From the NCBI RefSeq assembly GCF_026625565.1, contig NZ_CP112998.1, positions 1,118,501-1,182,500 of the forward strand: 64,000 bases of DNA, given 5' to 3'. A program made the translations under genes and the position numbers. The notes below the pieces were generated by a model that was not told the DNA's origin, did no database searches, and saw only the letters and a program-made list of their open reading frames with translations. Numbering within the stretch: position 1 is the first letter of the stretch; each line of letters starts with the position of its first letter. This document shows positions 54,630 through 63,546 of this stretch, piece after piece. This DNA comes from Dyadobacter pollutisoli. GTDB taxonomy: Bacteria; Bacteroidota; Bacteroidia; Cytophagales; Spirosomataceae.

Positions 54630-57050
54630 TCAGATCTTTACCTGTACTGTCAGGTAGAACCCGCGACCGTCTGAGGGCAGGATACCCGGACCGGGGTAGC
54701 CCGTGGCACGTCTGGTAAAATACATCTGGTTGGCTAAATTGTTGATGCTGGATTCTATTTTCAACATTTTCCATTCATAGGAAAAACTCAGGTCCATAAT
54801 TTGATAGGCTGGAATAAGGCCCACAACCGAGGATACGCCGCCATCGGTCGCATTGGTTGCCTCCGAAAACTGGTCGCTCAGGCTGGTGAGCTGAAAGGAG
54901 CCTTTCAGCTTTTTATATCCGATTCTTAGTCCGGTTTTAAGATTGACTTTGGGCACAAATTCCACCTGGTTGCCCTGAACCCCTGGCACTTCGCTGTGTT
55001 TGTATTCGGATTGAATCAATGCAAGATTAGAGAAAACCACGCCGCTCCAATCTTTCGAGTCTGGCAGGGCCAGCCTTAAAAAATCTGCTTCGGCATACGA
55101 TTCAATGCCTGTGATGATAGCCTGGCCCACATTGCTTCTCAATCTGAGGACCCTGTTGCTTTCATCGTAAAACTGAACTTCACCGATCCTGTTATTATAA
55201 TTCAGATAAAATAGACTGATATCATAATTGTAAAGGGCGGTTTGATGACTGCGGACACCCAAATCAATAGAATACCCTTTTTCATCTTTCAGATCGGGAT
55301 CAATCACCGAGGAAGGATTGGCGATGCGCATATCACTGAATGTAATCGAGCGGTAGTTCTGAGAGATATTTCCATACAGATCAACCTTTGAATGCGGCTT
55401 GTAGCTGACGCCCACGCCTGCTAGCACAAACTGCCGCCCATTGCTGCGCTGCTCTGTGGTTTTGGAAATATTGATGATGTTACCGGCCAAATCACGCGAG
55501 ATATTGCCATAGAAACCATCGGCAGTTGTCTTAATGTATTCAAAACGGACGCCGGGCGTAACCGACAAGCGTTCACTGAGGTAAAACACGTTTTCGGCAA
55601 ACAAAGAGACATTTCTGTTTGGAAATCGGTAGTCATAGGTAACAAACCTTTCAGGCTCAACAAAGCTGAAATCGGCATCCTTACCCTTTGACCCCTGACC
55701 CTGAAGACTGTGGTTGAAACCGTGATAGTAACGGGTTCCCACCAGCAAAACGGCCATTTTCTTGGCCACAAAATAACGTTTCAGATAGCGGGCTTCCGCA
55801 CCCCAGTTGGTAAAATTGCCTTTGATCAGATCACGCTCACTGTTATCATCGATGGTCGCCACCCGGTTAGGCCTGAACCCGAGCGAATAGCGATGAGCGG
55901 CCAGACCGAAAACCCTGAGATTAAAGTCACTAGTGGCATTGAACTTGTGATCAAAATGCAGGGCCATCATATTCCATCCCACCTGAAACCAGTTTCTCTC
56001 ACGGTTGGTCTGCCGGGCATCGTTCTTGAACATGGCATCCGAAAGCCCGCCGGGCTGTTTGGCCAGGTAGTCCATATGGGTCACATCCAGGCCCAACGAT
56101 GTTTTCTCTGAGAGCTTATAGTCCAGATCGGCGTACAGAGTCGAACTGTTAAAATGAGAATTAGCCCGCCAGCCGTCGGCCTTTTTGTATTGATAAAAAG
56201 TATAGTAGCTCAGTTTTCCCATGCTGCCACTGGCGCTGGTGAAGGCATTGTAAAAGCCAAACGAACCGATGCTCTGCCGGGCGACTACCTCTAATTTCTT
56301 GTTTTGAACCGGTTTTCGCATGACAAAATTGATCAGCCCGCCAAACTGCGTGCCATACTGCAAGGAGGCTGCACCCCGCACGATCTGAATGCGGCCCACG
56401 CCCTCAATAGGAGGGGTATAGTAACTTTCCGGATAGCCCAGCGCATCGGCGCTGATGTCGTGCCCATTTTGGCGGACATTGAAATTGGAAGTGCGGTTGG
56501 GGTCAAGACCGCGGCCGCCAATGCTCAGCTGTAAACCGCCTCCCTCATTTTCCCAGATGTTCAGTCCTGCCACCCGGGAATACACCTGGCGCGCGTTGTT
56601 GGTGGATAAATTGGCGACCAGCTGCTCAGGGGTAATGACTTCTGATTTTTTTCCTTCATAAATCCCCATACTTTCCACACCCCTGAGCCGTGAAAATCCA
56701 AAATCAGTAGATTTTTCTGTGACCGTCAGCTCCTGCAAGGTTTGATCCGAAGAGGTCAGGTAAAGGTCCAGGTGCATGTCTTTGCCGCTTATAGAAATGT
56801 TTTTTTTCAATACCCTGAAATGCGATACAGTTGTTTGCAGGGTGTAGCTGCCATTGGGAACGCTTTGAAAAAGAAATGCTCCGCTGCTATCGGTGAGAAC
56901 GCTGAGCTGATCACTTAAATAAATCAGGCAACCTTGGATGACCGTGCTGTCTGATCTTGAAAAAACCTGTCCTGAAAATCGGGATTGGGCGATGGAAGCA
57001 GTCGAGACAAGCAGTAATATGCAAAACAGGTTAAAGACCTTTGGCTTCAT
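54630..57050 (-). CDS. TonB-dependent receptor, likely iron/siderophore
   Basis: An 806-aa receptor with a signal peptide (to SIAQ, residue 22), a carboxypeptidase-regulatory-like domain (RFSGQVFSRSDSTVIQG), and a FecA-like plug with NARQVYSRVAGLNIWENE and VRGAASLQYGTQFGGLINFV. A 22-strand barrel follows, ending in FYLTVQVKI. It lies in one strand with imelysin and DUF4856 genes, so an iron or iron-complex substrate is favoured. It follows the imelysin gene by 118 bases. Confidence 0.92.
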   Translation of the reverse strand: MKPKVFNLFCILLLVSTASIAQSRFSGQVFSRSDSTVIQGCLIYLSDQLSVLTDSSGAFLFQSVPNGSYTLQTTVSHFRVLKKNISISGKDMHLDLYLTSSDQTLQELTVTEKSTDFGFSRLRGVESMGIYEGKKSEVITPEQLVANLSTNNARQVYSRVAGLNIWENEGGGLQLSIGGRGLDPNRTSNFNVRQNGHDISADALGYPESYYTPPIEGVGRIQIVRGAASLQYGTQFGGLINFVMRKPVQNKKLEVVARQSIGSFGFYNAFTSASGSMGKLSYYTFYQYKKADGWRANSHFNSSTLYADLDYKLSEKTSLGLDVTHMDYLAKQPGGLSDAMFKNDARQTNRERNWFQVGWNMMALHFDHKFNATSDFNLRVFGLAAHRYSLGFRPNRVATIDDNSERDLIKGNFTNWGAEARYLKRYFVAKKMAVLLVGTRYYHGFNHSLQGQGSKGKDADFSFVEPERFVTYDYRFPNRNVSLFAENVFYLSERLSVTPGVRFEYIKTTADGFYGNISRDLAGNIINISKTTEQRSNGRQFVLAGVGVSYKPHSKVDLYGNISQNYRSITFSDMRIANPSSVIDPDLKDEKGYSIDLGVRSHQTALYNYDISLFYLNYNNRIGEVQFYDESNRVLRLRSNVGQAIITGIESYAEADFLRLALPDSKDWSGVVFSNLALIQSEYKHSEVPGVQGNQVEFVPKVNLKTGLRIGYKKLKGSFQLTSLSDQFSEATNATDGGVSSVVGLIPAYQIMDLSFSYEWKMLKIESSINNLANQMYFTRRATGYPGPGILPSDGRGFYLTVQVKI

Positions 57051-57168
57051 CTTTCAATAGTAAAATGCGGAACTGAATTGGAGGGCTGCAAATGCGCCGG
57101 CAAAGATACATTCGAATCCCTGCGGGCCAGGTGAAATTTTTACCAGGTTGCAAAAGTGCCTTTGCGGC

Positions 57169-58293
57169 CTAGTCCCCATCGTTGTCGGTGTAAGTAATGG
57201 TAATGCTCATGGCCGAGCTCATATCCACTTTCAGCATCCGCACCGCTTTCTGCATTTCCGTGTAAGTATCCTTCATGGCTTGGTTGTTGGTCTTGACCTC
57301 TTCGAAAAGGTTAGGCTTCAACACACTGAGTTTGGCGTTGCTTGCTTCAAATTGGCTGTTGAGCAGCTCGGAGAGCGACTTACCGGTAGCGCTGTCTTTG
57401 GCCCCTAGTGCATTCAGGTAGGTTTTCAAAGAAGGACCAGACCCGCCGGATTTAACATCTTTACCATTGAAAAAATCAATATAGGCCTGATGTGCCGTTT
57501 TGGCCAGCGTTAGCGACAAATCCTTTTTATAGTAGGCCTCTACTTTCTCAGCAGCAGGAACACCATTGAGCATGGCGCCAGAGGGAATACCAAATTTTCC
57601 GGAACGGATGTAGCGCTCGTAATGAAGCACATATCCGTTAACCAGCAGCGAAGTGGAAGAGCCGATATCCAGGCCTGTTTTTGTGGTAAAAGTCGCATTG
57701 TAAGGGCCTTTCCATTCGGTGATCACCGTATTAAGAATCGAGCTCATCCGCTCATTGACACGCTTGATATAGGCCAGTTTTTTGGCGGCATCCGGTGCGG
57801 TGGTATACTCGGTGAGTATGGCCGCGTCGGTAGCAGCAAGCCCGTTGATCAGATAATCCAGGGCTGGAAATCCCTGGCTGGGGTAGGAGCTCGGTACGTC
57901 CAGGCTGGAAGCAGGATCGGCCATGTTAGCGGCGATACCCAGCTCACTAGCAGGATAGATATTGAAAAAATTACGGATCGTGTGTTTTTCCCCGGGACCA
58001 AAATCAAAGAGCTCCACTTTTTGCCATTCCGTATAGGCATCTGCCCAGGCGCCGCGATAATCGGCTAACGTTGCAGCGTCGGGCTTGGCAGCAAATGCAT
58101 TTGATTTGGCAACCATCGCATCAAATTTGACTTTGAACTGATCATAAGAGGGGATAATGATCTGGCTGGCCAGGTAGGAGAGCATTACTTTGCGGTCCTT
58201 ATCCTCGTCAACGGGCACCGGTTCGGGTTTGTCGCCGCTGTCAGAGCAGGCCCAGAGTGATAATGTCAGCAGCAGCACAAGGTATTTTTTCAT
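57169..58293 (-). CDS. imelysin-family periplasmic lipoprotein (iron-regulated type)
   Basis: A 374-aa lipoprotein with lipobox SLWAC (Cys 16) and an imelysin/IrpA body containing GFPALDYLINGLAATD, a family motif, and HYERYIRSGKFGIPSGAMLN in the second half. Imelysins are periplasmic or outer-membrane proteins associated with iron uptake. It is between DUF4856 and a TonB receptor on the same strand, with a hairpin at 58324 just upstream. The DxD/acidic linker at residues 22-30 is normal for Bacteroidota lipoproteins. Confidence 0.88.
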   Translation of the reverse strand: MKKYLVLLLTLSLWACSDSGDKPEPVPVDEDKDRKVMLSYLASQIIIPSYDQFKVKFDAMVAKSNAFAAKPDAATLADYRGAWADAYTEWQKVELFDFGPGEKHTIRNFFNIYPASELGIAANMADPASSLDVPSSYPSQGFPALDYLINGLAATDAAILTEYTTAPDAAKKLAYIKRVNERMSSILNTVITEWKGPYNATFTTKTGLDIGSSTSLLVNGYVLHYERYIRSGKFGIPSGAMLNGVPAAEKVEAYYKKDLSLTLAKTAHQAYIDFFNGKDVKSGGSGPSLKTYLNALGAKDSATGKSLSELLNSQFEASNAKLSVLKPNLFEEVKTNNQAMKDTYTEMQKAVRMLKVDMSSAMSITITYTDNDGD

Positions 58294-58323
58294 TCTATTA
58301 GTGGTTAGATCTTAAACAACAAT

Positions 58324-58353
58324 GGTGGATTGACAAAATGTTGTCAATCCACC
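58324..58353 (-). repeat. hairpin between DUF4856 and imelysin genes
   Basis: A perfect 13-bp stem (GGTGGATTGACAA and complement) has the four-base loop AATG, 28 bases after the DUF4856 stop. There is no run of T residues on the minus strand, so it may be an mRNA-stabilising or partial-termination element rather than a full terminator. Confidence 0.65.
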
Positions 58354-58381
58354 TTGGACATGAATCTATTTTTGAATGTGC

Positions 58382-59572
58382 TTACAGCTTGAATTTGGCC
58401 GTGATAGCGTCAGAAGCAGCATTTATTTTTTCGTTAGTCAAATCCCAGAAGCCGTTTGGTGAACCGACCAGTCCACCCAGCAGGCCGTCTGAAAATGCAG
58501 CATCAGCACCGTTGATCGTACAGAAGCGAAGCGAGTAAATAAAGCCAAGGCCTTCGCCGATGGCGTGCGCGCGGGCTGCATCGGTTGCTGCGCTTTTCCA
58601 TTTACCGAGGTATCCCAATGCGGCAGCAGCGATGGCTTTCTCCATTTCGGTACGGATAAATGTGGCCTGCGTTTTCAGTTCAGTATTGTCTTTGTTGACG
58701 ATCGCAACGCGGCCTTTCAAAAATGCAGGATGGATTTTTGCATAGCTGGCCTTGTTGTATTCCCACAGGTAAGATCCAATAAAGCTTTCGTTGGAATTTC
58801 TGGCAGCGTCGGTCGCGCCAGCCAGGTAAATTGGGTTCAATGTCAACAAACCGTAGGCTTCATCCCAGTTGTGTTCCAAGGCAGTATATTTTTTGCCTGA
58901 AACCAGTGCGCTGTTATCTGCGGTAAGTCCTTTATCGAGCAACACGTTGCTGATGTGGTCCAGCTGAACAGCACCGATCAATCCTTTTTGAATGATTTGC
59001 GCTATTTCAATGCCTTGCTTGTTGACCAGATAGGTTCCCAGTTTTCCGGCCACGCCTTTGGAAGCAGCCGCTTTCACAGATTTACTAGCGTCGGCCATGG
59101 AAGTAAAATAACCTTCTATTGCAACACGGTTGGCCTCAGCTTCCGCCGAAGATTTCGAATTAGCTGTAACGTTTCTTAGTTGCACCTCAGAAGCATTCAG
59201 ATCCGCTCCTTTGATAGAGATGGTGGACGTTTTAATGTCTGTAAACGGACTGGCGGTGTTGGCGTACATATTCTTCATCACAGTAGCCTCAAGCACAGCG
59301 CTGTCTCTGACGGCAGAACCCAGGTAGTAATTAAGGGCCTGGAACATCTTGTAGCGGTCATTTCCTGATTTGAGATCAACCGTCGTGTCGCCTTTTGCAT
59401 CTGTGAACAGGGCCTTGTATGGCGTAGTAGGTGTGGCCTTGGCGATATCAATTTTAGCGCGCAAATCTGGCTGTACAGGTGTTCCTTCATCGTCGTCAGA
59501 GCAGGAAGTGACAGCGAAAGCCACTAGGGACGCCAGCAGGATCGCCTGCCATTTTGAGTTAAGGTGTAGCAT
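58382..59572 (-). CDS. DUF4856-type lipoprotein
   Basis: A 396-aa lipoprotein (lipobox AVTSC, Cys near residue 24). Typical DUF4856 segments are seen: YKALFTDAKGDTTVDLKSGN, RYKMFQALNYYLGSA, LEHNWDEAYGLLTL and FIYSLRFC. The function is unknown; the fold is imelysin-like and the gene usually sits before imelysin. It is first in a leftward operon with imelysin and a TonB receptor. The promoter region at 59597-59662 has a tandem repeat and a TAnnTTTG box. Confidence 0.85.
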   Translation of the reverse strand: MLHLNSKWQAILLASLVAFAVTSCSDDDEGTPVQPDLRAKIDIAKATPTTPYKALFTDAKGDTTVDLKSGNDRYKMFQALNYYLGSAVRDSAVLEATVMKNMYANTASPFTDIKTSTISIKGADLNASEVQLRNVTANSKSSAEAEANRVAIEGYFTSMADASKSVKAAASKGVAGKLGTYLVNKQGIEIAQIIQKGLIGAVQLDHISNVLLDKGLTADNSALVSGKKYTALEHNWDEAYGLLTLNPIYLAGATDAARNSNESFIGSYLWEYNKASYAKIHPAFLKGRVAIVNKDNTELKTQATFIRTEMEKAIAAAALGYLGKWKSAATDAARAHAIGEGLGFIYSLRFCTINGADAAFSDGLLGGLVGSPNGFWDLTNEKINAASDAITAKFKL

Positions 59573-59596
59573 TGTTATATACCGTATATGTTAGGG

Positions 59597-59632
59597 ATTG
59601 TACGTTTGGCTTATATTGTACGTTTGGCTTAT
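59597..59632. repeat. perfect tandem repeat, two 18-bp copies
   Basis: The unit ATTGTACGTTTGGCTTAT occurs twice back to back, 25 bases upstream of the DUF4856 start. Each copy contains TACGTTTG, the Bacteroidota -7 consensus TAnnTTTG, on the plus strand. A regulator-binding site in the 5' leader, or a plus-strand promoter pair, is possible. Confidence 0.65.
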
Positions 59633-59654
59633 TTAGACCAATAATAAATCCGGG

Positions 59655-59687
59655 CAAACATACGGCTTTATTTAGAATTAGAACAAA
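59655..59687 (-). promoter_or_regulatory. predicted promoter of the DUF4856/imelysin/TonB operon
   Basis: On the minus strand TATGTTTG (59655-59662) matches the -7 consensus TAnnTTTG. A TTTG at 59684-59687, 21 bases upstream, serves as a -33-like element. Transcription would begin near 59648, about 75 bases before the DUF4856 ATG, so the 18-bp repeats fall in the leader. Confidence 0.5.
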
Positions 59688-59729
59688 TTGTGGAAGTGAT
59701 TCACCAACTTTTTTTTTAATTTGCCCAAT

Positions 59730-59793
59730 GAAAAAACCACTCGTTGCTGATTATAAGGACGTTGCCCTTCCATCAGCAATGAGTGGTTTTTTC
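59730..59793. terminator. bidirectional terminator after msrB
   Basis: 22-base arms with a single mismatch flank a 20-base loop, and both sides carry six T residues. It lies 19 bases after the msrB stop on the minus strand and would end that transcript. On the plus strand it would end any transcript started from the repeats at 59597. Confidence 0.85.
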
Positions 59794-59812
59794 TGACTCC
59801 ATACAGGTCAGA

Positions 59813-60382
59813 TCAGCTGCCTGCGTTGGCTTTCTTTTTTCCGTTGTATTTCTTTTCTGCTGTTTTAGCCTTCTCAAAGTCCAGCACGACCCCATTGATA
59901 CAATAACGAAGTCCGGTAGGAGGGGGCCCGTCGTCGAAAACATGGCCCAGGTGCGATTTGCAACGTCCGCACATGACCTCAATGCGCCTCATGCCGAGGC
60001 TGTTATCCTTGGCTTCAATAATTGATTTTTTATTGATGGGCTCAAAGAAGCTGGGCCATCCGCAGCCGCTTTCGTACTTGGCATCACTCTTGAAAAGCGG
60101 GTTACCGCAAACGGCACAATAGAATGTGCCAATCTCTTTGGAATGCTCAAATGCACTGGTAAATGGCCTTTCAGTACCTTTTAGCCTGGCTACCTGGTAT
60201 ACTTCCGGTGAAAGGATCTTCTGCCAGTCATTGTTGTTTTTATTTACTTTCGAAGTGTCAGTATGAGAGTATTCTGCGCTTTTTTTGGTTTGGGTAGTTT
60301 GCTCTGATGAGGATTGTCCGTAGCAGTTTTGCAGCAAAACTGCTACGGTCCCCAACATGGCAAGCAAAAGTGATTTTTTCAT
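59813..60382 (-). CDS. msrB: exported methionine-R-sulfoxide reductase MsrB
   Basis: A 189-aa MsrB with an N-terminal signal (LLAMLGTVAVLLQNCYGQSS; a Cys at residue 20 suggests a lipoprotein) and a 35-residue linker. The core has zinc cysteines CAVCG and CGRCKSHLGHVF, the substrate motif SGCGWPSFF and the catalytic Cys in RYCINGV. It repairs methionine-R-sulfoxide in exported proteins. A C-terminal KKYNGKKKA tail is basic. It is alone on its transcript. Confidence 0.93.
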   Translation of the reverse strand: MKKSLLLAMLGTVAVLLQNCYGQSSSEQTTQTKKSAEYSHTDTSKVNKNNNDWQKILSPEVYQVARLKGTERPFTSAFEHSKEIGTFYCAVCGNPLFKSDAKYESGCGWPSFFEPINKKSIIEAKDNSLGMRRIEVMCGRCKSHLGHVFDDGPPPTGLRYCINGVVLDFEKAKTAEKKYNGKKKANAGS

Positions 60383-60490
60383 GCTGGTCTGATTTGATGG
60401 TTTATTCTATATATACGAAATCGGCGAGCTAAAAGTTGAGTAGCTCTCAGGTTTTAATATATGATCGGCATCGCCGGAACATTTTGCGGG

Positions 60491-60715
60491 TCAGACTTTT
60501 TGCTTTTCGAAAGGGGATTGGTTAAAGCGTACCTGCTCGATGAGCCTTAAAATGAATGGCATACCTTCTTTTTGATAACCTGCTACCTGCTGCTGATCCA
60601 GCCGGATCGAATAGTCATAAAGGCCCGCACCGCCACATACGACAGTCAGAATATAGTCACCCGGACCTTGTTCTGTAAAAGTATAGCTCCATGGCTCCCT
60701 GGCAATTTCCCGCAT
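60491..60715 (-). CDS. hypothetical small protein
   Basis: A 74-aa acidic-basic protein without a signal or membrane segment. It contains WSYTFTEQGPGDYILTVVCG and YDYSIRLDQQQ, which read like beta-strands. I do not recognise its family. Coding is supported by codon use similar to its neighbours and by fitting between two same-strand genes, 109 bases from msrB. Confidence 0.55.
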   Translation of the reverse strand: MREIAREPWSYTFTEQGPGDYILTVVCGGAGLYDYSIRLDQQQVAGYQKEGMPFILRLIEQVRFNQSPFEKQKV

Positions 60716-60763
60716 CTCAAAAAAGAATTATTTAAACAGCTAAGATAGCACTGAAAAACGAGG

Positions 60764-60791
60764 GGCCAGTGCATTTACAAATGTACTGGCC
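60764..60791. terminator. hairpin between two small genes
   Basis: 12-base arms (GGCCAGTGCATT, one mismatch) flank a short loop, with TTTTCGTTTT on the plus side and CGTTTTTC on the minus side after a few bases. It lies 9 bases after the stop of the 194-aa gene (minus) and probably terminates it. Confidence 0.65.
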
Positions 60792-60799
60792 TTTTCGTT

Positions 60800-61384
60800 T
60801 TAAAGGGGAGTTTCAGTGTATTTTCCCTTTGGGATCTTGTTGATGACGGCCTCGGGATATCCGGTTGGAAGCTGGCCTCCCGGTAGCCAGAGACTGTTAG
60901 CGCCCATCTCATTACCGGATGGCATACGGAGCCGCAGTGCCTTGGGGTCCTGTATTTCGATTTTTACCATTTCTTTGCCCGTCCAGCTGCCGGCCGGGAT
61001 GCCAAGCTCTTTTTCAATTTTACTGATATCCTTGTTGGTCTTAGCCAGAAGTGCGTCCATTTCGCTTTTAGGCATCACAAACTGTGTGTTGTCGGGGTAA
61101 CCGAGCGTATCACGGCCGTAATCGTCCAGTGCTTTTTTGGTGACCAGGTAGGCGGCCCCATTGGCAAATTCACCCAGATGGTAGACAATGTATTTTTGGT
61201 CAAGGTAAACAGATGGGTCAGGGCGCTGGCCTTTGGCAATGTCGAGCACTTTTTGTGATGTCCAGCCTGGCAGCCAGGAATCTTCGAGCTTGTAAGACTC
61301 AGGTGTTTTGTCATCGTCTTTACAGGACCAGGAGCTCGCACCCAGTAAGACCAGGAGCCAGAGATACATTAGACTTTTTTTCAT
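60800..61384 (-). CDS. hypothetical lipoprotein
   Basis: A 194-aa lipoprotein with lipobox SSWSC (Cys 21) and an acidic start KDDDKTPES. The rest (YIVYHLGEFANGAAYLVTKK, DTLGYPDNTQFVMPKSEMDA) matches no family I recognise. It is alone on its transcript between bshB1 and the small gene at 60491. Its terminator lies at 60764. Confidence 0.75.
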   Translation of the reverse strand: MKKSLMYLWLLVLLGASSWSCKDDDKTPESYKLEDSWLPGWTSQKVLDIAKGQRPDPSVYLDQKYIVYHLGEFANGAAYLVTKKALDDYGRDTLGYPDNTQFVMPKSEMDALLAKTNKDISKIEKELGIPAGSWTGKEMVKIEIQDPKALRLRMPSGNEMGANSLWLPGGQLPTGYPEAVINKIPKGKYTETPL

Positions 61385-61646
61385 GGAATGCCTAAATAAA
61401 AGTGAATAATGATTGATGTGCCCGCAAGTATATAAAAAAGTTAATTAATTCTATTTGTCATTGAATTAATTTGACAAATTTTCGACAACTTGTAGCGGTT
61501 TCAATCTATTATTACCCTTTTTTGAATCTGTGGGCCTAGTACATTGGTGAGCTCGTCAGACAAAATGTCAATGATCTGATCAATAGTGCTTTGGGTGACT
61601 TGCCAGGAGGGAAGTCGCCCATGGGAGCGGAATGAAAATATTGACC
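61385..61646. other. 262-bp intergenic region
   Basis: No gene is called. It contains ATTTGTCA and its complement TGACAAAT around 61455-61483, a possible operator upstream of the lipoprotein gene. On the minus strand an open frame of about 60 codons without a start codon ends TNVLGPQIQKRVIID; this could be a relic but has no match I recognise. Confidence 0.35.
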
Positions 61647-62375
61647 CTAAATAAAGGCTGACAAATCTTTTACTCCCAGTTTTTTAGCGCTCGTAAAACC
61701 CTCTCCAAATGAGACGCCGATGGCATGTCCCATTTCCCGGGCGCGGGCTATAACGAATTCTAGAAACTCGGGTGTTGAGATGTAGCTTTGGGGCTGGTCT
61801 TCACCCTGGTATTCAGGCACATGAAACTGACTTTTGAATGCGCGGATCGCCTCAACTTTCAGATCGTGGAATGCCGATATGTCAACGACAAAATCCGGAG
61901 AGATATAGCGGTCCTGAACGGTATGGAAAATATGTTTGGGGCGCCAGGCTTCCTGCTCATTGCCTTGCTCGTCGTAGGTTTTGATCATTCTCAACCCCGA
62001 GTAAAAGCAGCTGTCGGCAACCAGCTGTCCGGCCCTTCCATGATCGGGGTGGCGATCGTTTACGGCATTGGTAATAACAATATCAGGCTGGTATTTGCGG
62101 ATATAGGGAATAATTGCTTTTTGATGGGCTTCATTGTTGGCAAAAAAGCCGTCGGCAAGCCCCACATTGTCCCTCACTGCGATATTCATGATCGCCGCCG
62201 CGTCCTGGGCTTCCTGAATCCGGCCTTCCGGGGTACCTCTGGTGCCTAGCTCGCCGCGGGTAAGGTCTACAATGCCCACTTTTCTGCCCAGTGCCATTTG
62301 AGACAAGAGCGTGCCCGCACAGCATAGTTCGACATCGTCGGGATGGGCCGTGATGGCTAAAATATCTAGTTTCAT
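61647..62375 (-). CDS. bshB1: bacillithiol biosynthesis deacetylase BshB1
   Basis: A 242-aa PIG-L/LmbE-fold zinc deacetylase. The metal motif is AHPDDVELCCAGT near residue 10 and the second ligand HPDHGRAG near residue 119; EFLEFVIARAREMGHAIGVS is the typical C-terminus. It removes the acetyl group from GlcNAc-malate in bacillithiol synthesis. Gene length is normal. It is 13 bases downstream of the M23 peptidase gene on the same strand, so the two may be co-transcribed. Confidence 0.92.
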   Translation of the reverse strand: MKLDILAITAHPDDVELCCAGTLLSQMALGRKVGIVDLTRGELGTRGTPEGRIQEAQDAAAIMNIAVRDNVGLADGFFANNEAHQKAIIPYIRKYQPDIVITNAVNDRHPDHGRAGQLVADSCFYSGLRMIKTYDEQGNEQEAWRPKHIFHTVQDRYISPDFVVDISAFHDLKVEAIRAFKSQFHVPEYQGEDQPQSYISTPEFLEFVIARAREMGHAIGVSFGEGFTSAKKLGVKDLSAFI

Positions 62376-62388
62376 AAACTTTGTCAGG

Positions 62389-63465
62389 TTATTTGATGCG
62401 AAGCTTCTGTCCGATCCTTAATGTGGAACGCGTCGACATTCTGTTGCGCCGGGCGATCGAAGAAATACTTACCCCATACCGGCTTGCAATCGAGCCCAGC
62501 GTGTCACCGGAGCGTACTTTGTGCAAAATAGAGCGGGTATAGGCCACTGGCGCATCCCCTGCCTCGAATTCACTTTTGTTGGATTTGCCCCTGAGGTGAT
62601 TCCAGGCGGAACTGGTGAGCAGAAAGTGGTCAGATTTGATGGCCGCATTGTCCCAGTCAAAAATGTTTCTGGGGTCAAACGGGTTGCCTTCGTACCGGTT
62701 TTCATAATGCAGGTGAGAACCTGAGCTTCTGCCGGTGTTACCGCCCAGGCCGATCATTTCTCCGGCTTTGACCAGCTGACCGGATTCTACGGATTGTTTT
62801 GAAAGGTGGCCATATAGTGTTTCCAGTCCATTATAATGCCTGACTAAAATGAAACGGCCGTAACCACTACCGTCCCATGCCACAATCCTGACCATTCCGT
62901 CATAAGTCGAGCGCACCGTATCGCCAGTTTCAAGGTCCAGATCCGTACCATTGTGCCAGCGGCCCCAGCGGTAGCTGAAATTGGATGTCGTTGGCGTGCG
63001 GGTCATGGGCGTGCTCCACATGCGGTTGGCAGCCGGATCATACAGTTTCAGATCGACCGGTTCGTCAAATTCCAGTGGGCTCAACCCGTAGGGATTAATG
63101 CTGCGTGCATCCCAGATCACGTAATATTCTGCTGCTTTTACCCATTCGTCGGCCACCAGTATTGAATCTTCCACCTGCACAACTTCCGTCTCGCCTTCAT
63201 CAAGGGTAGTGGTATCCTCGCTCACCACCGGATTGAGGGGCTTGACAGGTTCAAACTGGCTTTGAAATTTAAGATTGGAAGTTTCTACCTGGTACTCGTC
63301 CTCGGCTTGCGGAACGGTCACTTTGGTAGTAGGTCCTTCGTTGGCGTTGTTTCCGGACTGATTGATTTTAGGATTTCTTTTGAATTTTCCTCGCTCTTGC
63401 GCTTGCGTGTTCCAGGAGATCAAACACACGGTCATTAGCAAACTTACAATAAGCTTTACTTTCAT
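62389..63465 (-). CDS. exported M23-family peptidoglycan peptidase with LysM domain
   Basis: A 358-aa protein with a signal peptide (to about TQAQ, residue 22), an acidic/disordered region (30-130), a peptidase M23 domain and a C-terminal LysM. The M23 domain carries the zinc motif HNGTDLDL near residue 190 and HLHY near residue 255. The LysM reads LHKVRSGDTLGSIASRYGVS at about 313-332. It likely cleaves peptidoglycan cross-links in the periplasm. It starts 81 bases after the thioredoxin reductase 3' end. Confidence 0.92.
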   Translation of the reverse strand: MKVKLIVSLLMTVCLISWNTQAQERGKFKRNPKINQSGNNANEGPTTKVTVPQAEDEYQVETSNLKFQSQFEPVKPLNPVVSEDTTTLDEGETEVVQVEDSILVADEWVKAAEYYVIWDARSINPYGLSPLEFDEPVDLKLYDPAANRMWSTPMTRTPTTSNFSYRWGRWHNGTDLDLETGDTVRSTYDGMVRIVAWDGSGYGRFILVRHYNGLETLYGHLSKQSVESGQLVKAGEMIGLGGNTGRSSGSHLHYENRYEGNPFDPRNIFDWDNAAIKSDHFLLTSSAWNHLRGKSNKSEFEAGDAPVAYTRSILHKVRSGDTLGSIASRYGVSISSIARRNRMSTRSTLRIGQKLRIK

Positions 63466-63546
63466 AGGGATAAAATCAGATCAGACTATACTCGCCGTTT
63501 GACGTCCTGAGCATAGCCTGATTCAAATTAGGGGTATGGCAAATAA

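Noticed and set aside
61490..61660. Open minus-strand frame overlapping the end of bshB1
   Set aside because: It has no start codon and no known relatives by eye; kept only as a note in the intergenic entry.
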